Source: Nyssa sinensis (lineage: Eukaryota; Streptophyta; Magnoliopsida; Cornales; Nyssaceae). From it: a stretch of DNA of 64,000 bases. The stretch lies in the NCBI GenBank assembly GCA_008638375.1, contig CM018043.1, positions 42,004,651-42,068,650 on the forward strand, written 5' to 3'. Below the pieces are notes generated by a model. That model had not been told where the DNA came from. It worked only from the letters and a program-made list of their open reading frames with translations, and did no database searches. This document shows, piece by piece, positions 57,372 to 64,000 of the stretch (position 1 is the first letter of the stretch; each line of letters starts with the position of its first letter). A program made the position numbers and the translations under genes.

Positions 57372-58279
57372 TCTTCCCCCGGCAGAAGCACCTGTTCAAG
57401 CTGATATGGATGTAGTGTGCTGAATTTGAGGAGAACAAAGGAAGAGAGTGACGATGACATGGTGCAGAATCGCCTCTTACTCGTTCGGACCAGTTGTAGT
57501 CTAGGATTTTTGTATTTGTACTTTACTGCTTTGTAAACCTTCAGAATTGATGTACTCTTTGCCAATTATCAATGAAATTGACTTTTTATAAAAATTGTGT
57601 GTTTTTACATTTTAAAGAACTTTTGTTGATTGTCTCTTCAGAGTAGCAATACTTGTAAATTTTGTAAATTTTCGTGGATGTCAATAATATGCCAAGTTTG
57701 CAATAGACTTCAGCACTGCTCCAGCCCATTACTGCTCTGTAATACGACCTTGGGCTTTTGGCCTTTAAACTTGTAATTAAATCAAGTAAGAATGTTCAGG
57801 AATTGAATAAACTTCAAATCTTTCCTTTAACTTTTAACTGAGTATGAGTTGAGAGTTGTCTTCCGAGCAGAGAGACTTGTAATTAAACAGTTATGGTAAT
57901 TGAACATATCTTCTATAACCAGAACTAGCAATAACCTTTAATAACTGAATTCACACCCAGCAATCAGTACTTCTGAAAATTTGATAGTCTTACTTGAAAG
58001 ACAAATCAAGCCTCCATTGCTTGTATTGACTGTATAGCCCTTTTATCATAAATTATTGATCACTATCCAGACCCATAATTCTTGTAATAGCTATAAAGAG
58101 TTGCAGAGGTCCGTTCATTAAGTTGGTCCAGACTTGTAAATCTTGCACTAACTACAAGGTTTTTAAGGATCTGTACATTGAGATGGACCAGACCTATAAC
58201 TCTTGCATTGCTTGCAAGGTTTTTAGGGGTTTGTACATTGAGATGAGAACACTTTTTGGGAAGTGAAGAAAGAAAATCT
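57372..58279. other. spacer between antisense ORF and pol
   Basis: No coding signal. It contains two diverged copies of a GATGGACCAGACCT/CTGTACATT unit at about 58110-58245, related to the array at 27640-28095. T-rich and AT-rich otherwise. Confidence 0.65.
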
Positions 58280-59494
58280 TTATTGATGGTATTTTCGTAA
58301 GTGTTCTACATTCCATGGCTTGGGTATAGGTTTCCCAGCTATGTCTTCTAACCAGTATGTGGTAGGTTTAACAATCTTTGTTACCCTGTATAGACCTTCC
58401 TAGTTTGGTGAAAGCTTTCCCATGGTAGGATCCTTAGTGTTTGGGAATACTCTTCTTAGGACGAGATACCTGAGCTGGAAACTGAGGGGCCTTATTCCTT
58501 GTTTGGAGCAATTGGCCATCCTGTGCTGGTATGTTTCCATCTTGATTCTGGCTTGATCTCGCTTTTCTTTAAATAGGTCCAGGATTTTTGCAAGCTAATG
58601 GTCATTGGCCCCTTGGTCGAAAGGTTCCGTCCACAAGGTTGGCATACCAATTTCGACAAGAATCACTGCTTTCGAGCCATAAGCAAGTAAAAATGGAGTT
58701 TCAGAGGTTAGTATTCTTCTTGTAGTTCTGTAAGCGCAGAGCACACCAGGAATCTCTTCAACCCATCTTCCCTTGGCATCTTCCAACCTCTTCTTAAGGG
58801 CATCAATAATTTTTCGGTTGGTGACCTCGGCTTGCCCGTTGGCTTGGGGGTGCCCTGGCGAAGCGAAGTGATGATTGATGCGTAAGTCTTCGCAAAATTT
58901 CTTGAATATTTTACAAGCAAACTGTGTACTATTGCTTGAATGATGACGTGAGGTATGCTAAACCTGCAAACTATATTCCTCTATGTGAAGCTCTTTACTT
59001 CCACTTCCGTGATGTGAGTTAGGGGCTTGGCCTCTACCTACTTAGAGAAATAATTAATGGCTACCAAAAGGTGCCTTCTGTTCGGAGTGGCCTTTGGAAG
59101 CGGCCCTATATTGTCCATCCCCCACTGAGCAAAGGGCCATGGGCTGGCAATAGGAATGAGCTCATAGTGGTGCTGGTGCGGGTATGGAGTGAATCGTTGG
59201 CCTTTGTCGCATTTTTTGACATACTCCTCGGCTTACTTCAACATGCTGGGCCAATAGTAGCCCTGCGTTAGAGCTCGATGGGCTATGGTTCTGTCACCAT
59301 TATGGTTGCCACAGATTCCTTCATGTCTTTCTACCAAAACATATTGAGATTCTTTTTTAGCCAAGCACTGTAATAGGGGTTGAGAGTAGGATCTTCAATA
59401 AAGCTTCTCATTCAAGATTAGGTACCGAGCTGCCCTGATTTGAATCCTTCAGGGCCAAATTTTTGTCTTCTAGGAGCAGCCCTTCTTCTATATA
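58280..59494 (-). pseudogene. Tat integrase, degenerate
   Basis: Minus strand, pol end at stop 58280-58282. From N- to C-terminus: zinc-finger-like GNHNGDRTIAHRAL then YVKKCDKG (about 59200-59310); a first catalytic block WGMDNIGPLP (about 59115-59140); GHPQANGQAEVTNRKIIDAL (about 58800-58860), holding the catalytic Glu; then AYRTTRRILTSETPF (58595-58786) and the C-terminal module with the GPY/F-like region, KPIPKPWNVEHLRKY (about 58290-58335). Frames change at least twice and stops occur near 58930, 59040 and 59225. Integrase would insert the cDNA; this copy cannot be made whole. Confidence 0.85.
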
Positions 59495-60124
59495 TCAAAG
59501 GATGGGAATCATCCAGGTTTGAGTCTGTTTAGAAACCTTGGAAGACTGTACCTTCTCAATGCTTGGCCCTAGTTGGTGAAAGATCTTTAGAGTTGAATCT
59601 CCTTCTAGCTTGAGATGGGAGGCCATGTTTGCTAAGGCGTCAGCCCTGGAGTTCTGACCTCTCTTTATTTTTTGAATGGTGAATTCATGGAATAAGCACT
59701 TCAGCAAATCCACCTGTTTTGAGTATCAAAGCATTCTTTCGTCTTTGATGGAAAATTCTCCCAAAACTTGGCTTGCCAAAAGTTGGGAGTTGAAAAAAAC
59801 TTTGAGATTTTGGGGATCATATTCCAGAGCTAGTTTCATTCTGAGGATGAGGGCCTCGTGCTCGGCTTCATTATTGGAAGCTCTGAATCCCAAGCTAACT
59901 GTCTTTTCTGCTATAAGCCCCTCAGGGGACCGTAGCACTTAGCCAATGCCGGAACCTCTGTCTATGGATGATCTATCGGTGTAGAGTTGCCATACAGCGA
60001 GGCTTTCATCAAGCTGTACTTTACCGTGCAGTGCTGGAGTGAATTCAGCGATGAAATCTACCAATGCTTGCCCTTTGATGGAAGTCCGTGGTATGTAGGA
60101 TATATAAAATTCTCTTAATTCCAC
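59495..60124 (-). pseudogene. Tat RNase H (archaeal-type), degenerate
   Basis: Minus strand: a linker with [17 protein letters not shown] and [17 protein letters not shown] (59939-60124), where the catalytic Asp of the YVDGSS motif is kept as YTDRS; one stop; then SLGFRASNNEAEHEALILRM (NEAEHEAL carries the catalytic Glu) and VFFNSQLLASQVLGEF (59726-59938), where the usual SDSQL Asp is Asn; then RADALANMAS (59495-59713) with the final Asp kept. The domain that removes RNA from the hybrid is interrupted by stops at the segment ends. Confidence 0.85.
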
Positions 60125-61482
60125 AGACCATTTAACTAGGCGCCCAAAGACCTCAGGCTTTCATAGTATCGACCTCCATGGATAGGCAGTCGGGATCGCG
60201 ATAGGATGTGCCTGGAAGTAAGGTCTTAGCTTTCGGGGAGAGATTATCAGAGCAAAGGCCAGCTTTTTAATCTCTGGATACCTTTCTTCTGTGTCTAGAA
60301 GTGCCTTGTTTACATTGAATACGAGCTTCTGGACTCTTTCGTCCTACATGACCAGTACAGAACTGACAGTATTTTCAGAGACCGCAAGATAGAAGAGCAG
60401 TTTCTCCCCTTGGATTGGCTTTGATAGAAGTTCGGAGAAAGCTAGATACTGTTTCAGAGACCGCAAGATAGAGGAGCAGTTTCTCCCCTTGGATTGGCTT
60501 TGATAGAAGTTCGGGGAAGGCTAGATACTGCTTCAATTTTTGAAAGGCTTTCTCACATTCGTCAGACCATTATAAGGCCTTATTCCCCCTCAAGGCTTTG
60601 AAGAATTGAAGGCAGCGATCGGTAGACTTGGAGATGAATCGATTCAGAGTCGCAATCCTCCTATTCAAGGCCTAAATGTCTTTCTTGGTCTTTGGTGATT
60701 CCAGCTCAATCAAGGTTTTGATCTGTGTAGGGTCTGCTTCGATACCCTTCTAGGAAATTAGAAAACCTAAGAACTTTCCCTTGGTTACACTGAAGGTGCA
60801 CTTCAAGGGATTCAGTTTCATCTTGTGCTGTTTCAGGATATCGAATGTCTAGCTTAGATGCTGGATGTGGCTGCTCTTCGTAGGCTTTTGACCAACATAT
60901 TTTCTATATAGACTTCCATTGTATCATCTATCAGAGGGCCGAATATCTTGTTTACCAGACGCTGATACGTTGCCCCAGCATTTTTTAGACCGAACGGCAT
61001 CACTCTATAACAATAGAGACCTTGTTTGGATATGAAGCTATCTTTTCTTAGTCTTGAGGGTACATCTGGATCTGGCTATATCTAGAGTAAGCGTCCATGA
61101 AACTCATGAGTTCGTGTTCTGCTGTTGCATCGACTAGCTGGTCAATCCTTGGAAGGGGGAAGTTGTCTTTGGGATAGGCTTTGTTGAGGTCTGCGTAGTC
61201 AACACAGACCCTCCATTTACCATTTTTCTTCTTGACAAGAACGGTAGTGGCGAGCCATTTTGGATAAAACACCTCCCTTATCATTTTAGCATCCAACAAC
61301 CTCGGCACTTCCTCGTTAATGATCTGGTGACGCTCTGGAGCAAACGTCCTCCTTTTCTGTCTTACATGAGGGTGGTCAATATCGGTCATTAGTTTGTGGG
61401 AGATAAGGTCGAGATCTATCCCTTCCATATCTTTAGTTTCCCAAGCAAACACCGAAAGGTTATTCTTTAGAAATTCCACCAT
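60125..61482 (-). pseudogene. Tat reverse transcriptase, catalytic Asp pair lost
   Basis: The N-terminal 144 codons are open (61048-61482): NNLSVFAWETKDMEGID, then KMIREVFYPKWLATTVLVKK and VCVDYADLNKAYPKDNFPLP, and SFMDAYSRYSQI with the first catalytic Asp (FMDAYSGY motif). Downstream frames are broken. The YVDD box reads YIEN (60899-60910), so both Asp are replaced. The thumb/connection region has KCTFSVTKGKFLGFLIS and SLVM-like pieces. A 79-base tandem duplication at about 60373-60530 adds a further frame shift. Confidence 0.85.
60373..60530. repeat. 79 bp tandem duplication in Tat pol
   Basis: TTTCAGAGACCGCAAGATAG recurs at 60373 and 60452; the copies differ at only a few positions. 79 is not a multiple of three, so the reading frame is lost. 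Confidence 0.85.
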
Positions 61483-61698
61483 CTCTTTCTATTCGAAAGA
61501 CTATAGGTCTGAATCAATCTGCAAGTATTGTCCTCCCCCTTCGGGATTGATGAGCACTTTGATAGGGTCTTCCATTGGCTTGGATCTGCTATCTCTTCCC
61601 TTAAGGCTTAGGGGTTCATCAATTCTAGAGGGGCACTCCTCGCTCTCATGAAGGTAAGAAAGGTCTGGGCTCCTGCCTTCATGAGAATGCTATGATTG
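61483..61698 (-). pseudogene. Tat pol linker between protease and RT
   Basis: The minus strand continues in pol sense with ECPSRIDEPLSLKGRDSRSK and DPIKVLINPEGGGQYLQIDS, the usual linker (with the K(V/T)V.IN.E block) before RT. Stops near 61500 and 61690. Confidence 0.6.
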
Positions 61699-62160
61699 CT
61701 ATTTAGGAGCCTTTTTTCTTAGCACGAAAGCATGGCACTGTCGGGCAGTTGGCTGGCACCCTCTAACAGAATAGACCACATTGTTATGCACATAATTCAA
61801 GCATTGGTAGAGGGTCAAGGTGACCGCTTCCATTTGGTGAAGCCAAGGTCTTCCAATAATAACATTGTAAGGATACTTAGAATTCAAAACCATGTATTCT
61901 GAGATTATGGTCTTTTGACCGTCTCTTTCTCCTGTTATAGTAGAAAGGTCAATCCTCCCTAGGAGGGTGCTGAGGTTTCCGTCAAATCCTGCCATTATTG
62001 CAATGGTAGGCTTGACGTTATTAGAGTTGAGCTTCATGTGTTTGAGGGGCTCATAGAATAGTACGTTGGCAGAGCTCCCTGTATCTACCAAAACTCTTCG
62101 GATCTCAAAATTGGTAATTTTGAGTGAGATAATGAGGGCATCACTATGAGGACGGTGCAC
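61699..62160 (-). pseudogene. Tat aspartic protease
   Basis: An open minus frame of 153 codons: HSDALIISLKITNFEIRRVL, then VDTGSSANVLFYEPL with the catalytic Asp (about 62055-62095), then YNVIIGRPWLHQMEAV near the end, the usual flap/ILGRPWL element. All typical protease landmarks are present without stops in this piece, the best preserved domain of the element. It lies between gag and RT as normal. Not expressed independently in this lineage. Confidence 0.85.
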
Positions 62161-63954
62161 CCTTATAAGATCTTGGTCTGAGAACTAGATCTCAAGAACT
62201 GGCTTTAGCCTTTTCTCGACAGCTGAGATCTGGAGGATGCTAAGAGTAGTACTGGCCTCTCGAGCATAACGTTTTCTTACTCAGTTGGATATCCCTGTGA
62301 CTGGGCTATTAGCGTGGAGGATGAAGATGACTTGATTGTTCTGTTGCTGTGGCTCATTCCGTCCATCCCTCTGTTCTGGCCTCTGTTCTTGCCTCCCATC
62401 CTATCTGACGAGCTCCTGCAATCGTCCTCTCCTAATAAGCTATTCAATCTCATATTTGAGGGCTCTGCATTTGTCGGTAGTATGCTCGTGGTTTTTGTGG
62501 AAGTCGCAATACTTATTCTGGTCCCTCATATCAGGATTGCTCTTTAGTAGCTCTGGCCATTTCATATTTTCGCATGCTTGGATACCTTCTAGTGCTAGTG
62601 TTGGTCGGGGCCCTGTATGTTATTTTTTTGTCGGGACTCCTGACCCTCTTTTTGGTTGCGCTGGAGTCTTTCTTATGATCATCCTTCTGGGCCTGTTCTT
62701 TAATTTTTTGGGAGGTGATCTTTGCTTCCTCCAGGTTTATGTATTTTCTAGCTCGTTCCATGAGCGCTGCCATGTCAGCGGGAGGGCTTTTTGTCATAGA
62801 ATCTCGAAAACCCCCCAACGCTAAGCCAGAGGTTAGGGCAGCTACCAGAAAGCTTAGACTGCAATCCATGATCTTTGTGAGTTTGGCATTGAAGCACGCA
62901 ATGTATTCTCGAAGCGGCTCTCCTTTGGATTGTTTTATGTTTAATAAGAACTCTGGTCCTTTCCTCAACCTCTTGTTGGTCATGAACCGATCGAGGAAGC
63001 GCCTGCTGAGTTCGTAGAAATTACTGACAGACTTTTAAGGGAGGCTGGGGAACCATTTCAGAGCTGTTCCCTTGAGGCTGGTTACGAAGGTGTGGCATAT
63101 GAAAGCGTTTGTAGCCCCATGTAGTGCCATGGTGTGCTGATAGTGAGAGAAATGGTCTCCTGGGTCCTCAGTCTCGTCGTACAGAGTGAACTTTGGGACA
63201 ATGAATTTTTTTGGCCACTCTTCCGCCATTATAGCAAGGGTGAATGGCATGGTGAGCCTTCCAACCAACTTGGCTAACTCATCCTGCTCTGGAGGGATGT
63301 AAGCACCTTTAGTAACAGCAGTGTGGTCTATATAGTCTGCTAGTTCTTCGACCCTCTATGGGCCTCTGGGCTATATCGGTTGTTGTAGGTCTTAACTTGC
63401 GACCTCAGTACCTATATAAATGGGATAGTTTTGTCCCATAGTAGGGAGAGGATGTCGGTTTTCCTAGATTAGGGGTACCGTCACCATTTGGGGCTGGTTG
63501 TACCCATGCGGTGCTGGGTTAGCCCCTAAAGCCACCGAAGTCGGAACCCTTGTCCTACTTTGGTAATGAAAGGTCGGGTTGAAGGCCAGTATCCCCCTGC
63601 CTGTGGCGGCTGATGACTGGGCATCTCCTCTTATATGAATAGTGCCCTAGGGGTGTACTGTTTGTTCAACAAAAGTCTCCACATGGGGTCCTCTACCCAT
63701 AGTGGTAGTAGGAGTTTGTGCCCCCGCATCAGCTACGTCAGTGGGAGGATGAGTGGGGTTGCTCCCATGGCTCTGGGTAAGCAACGACAGAGTTCTTGAA
63801 TGGCAAGAATTTGTTCCTGTATTTGATCAGTCTATCGCTGGACTCGATCGAGTTGCTGCTGTATGGGATCAGATGCTTGTCCCTTTCCTCTTCCGGTGGG
63901 TGGCCGATTTTGAGGGTTTTGAGGGTTCTTACTTAGGCAAAGATTGGGAGCCAT
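62161..63954 (-). pseudogene. Tat gag with zinc knuckle, degenerate
   Basis: Minus strand from ATG 63954 (MAPNLCLSKNPQNPQNRPPT) down. An N-terminal Gln-rich helix region has stops. The core in 63035-63268 (EWPKKFIVPKFTLYDETEDP, GTALKWF) continues after one stop into 62531-62983 (FLLNIKQSKGEPLREYI, CFNAKLTKIMD, ARKYINLEE), which is the Tat Gag pattern. A zinc-knuckle-like YCDFHKNHEHTTDKC follows at about 62460-62510 and an IRRG segment next to it. It then leads into protease at 62160. At least five stops or frame changes; inactive. Confidence 0.85.
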
Positions 63955-64000
63955 GGTCCTTCAGTAACAAAGACAGTGAGTTCGTTTGTAGAAGAAAGAA

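Larger units (their letters stand above)
54454..64000 (-). mobile_element. Tat-lineage Ty3/gypsy element, 5' end outside window
   Basis: Minus-sense order from high to low coordinates: gag, protease, RT, RNase H, integrase, spacer, antisense ORF, polypurine tract, 3' LTR. An archaeal-type RNase H, a PR to RT linker, a TGATA...CATCA LTR and an antisense ORF between pol and the 3' LTR are features of the Tat lineage (Tat/Ogre/Retand). Every coding part has stops or frameshifts. The five bases before the 3' LTR (CTATA) should recur next to the 5' LTR beyond 64000. Confidence 0.88.

Noticed and set aside
62336..62824. 162-codon plus ORF in the Tat region
   Set aside because: Shadow of gag on the opposite strand; the minus strand has the recognisable Gag motifs.
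1..64000. A defence system, biosynthetic cluster or other multi-gene host system
   Set aside because: No intact host coding sequence is visible; all coding similarity is to retroelement proteins or to short captured fragments.

Overview
The window is plant nuclear DNA, almost certainly from a flowering plant. It consists almost wholly of Ty3/gypsy LTR retrotransposons nested inside one another, with no intact host gene, tRNA, rRNA, CRISPR array or bacterial-type operon. Evidence for a plant: chromodomain-bearing integrase (chromovirus), a Tat-lineage element with the antisense ORF typical of plant Tat/Ogre elements, primer sites matching plant tRNAs, and captured fragments resembling Arabidopsis lipase-like, XBAT34/35-like and LRR genes. 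The species cannot be named. The appearance is that of old, repeat-rich (pericentromere-like) chromatin.

Layout. (1) The oldest layer is a minus-strand chromovirus: LTR 52592-53694, primer site, gag, protease and RT down to about 50165, then the integrase C-terminus/chromodomain at 15953-16497 and 11305-11437, then an LTR at 616-1651. A second gag begins again below that LTR (1-581), so the arrangement is LTR-body-LTR-body. (2) Into the chromodomain region went a solo LTR (11438-15952, target duplication CCTTT), and next to the 3' LTR a complete 9.6 kb non-coding element (1657-11299, duplication ACCAA) with 4.4 kb LTRs and only 0.8 kb of interior. (3) Into the integrase went plus-strand element B1 (16498-49084), with 4.4 kb LTRs and a 2.8 kb non-coding interior. 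(4) A solo LTR (23739-32881, GATGT) sits exactly at the polypurine tract/3' LTR border of B1, and a 5.6 kb non-autonomous Tat-like element (26566-32130, TATGC) sits inside that solo LTR. (5) Another solo LTR (33497-45444, AAAAA) sits in the 3' LTR of B1 and carries two further solo LTRs (36573-40629, TGCTC; 41231-45397, GTCGC). (6) At 49085-50164 is a truncated LTR ending at a deletion junction in chromovirus RT. (7) 53695-54453 is unassigned. (8) 54454-64000 is a minus-strand Tat-lineage element: 3' LTR, polypurine tract, plus-strand antisense ORF, then integrase, RNase H, RT, protease and gag. Its 5' LTR lies beyond the window.

None of the coding regions looks functional: each carries stops, frameshifts or lost catalytic residues. 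The non-autonomous elements (9.6 kb element, B1, Tat-like element) keep the cis signals of retrotransposition (TG...CA LTR ends, primer site, polypurine tract) and must have used proteins made elsewhere. The most interesting items are the Tat-like element, which has captured and fused pieces of at least three host genes; a putative intron kept at the same place in the LTRs of many divergent families; and a hairpin array in the tiny interior of the 9.6 kb element. Differences and divergences quoted are by-eye readings.
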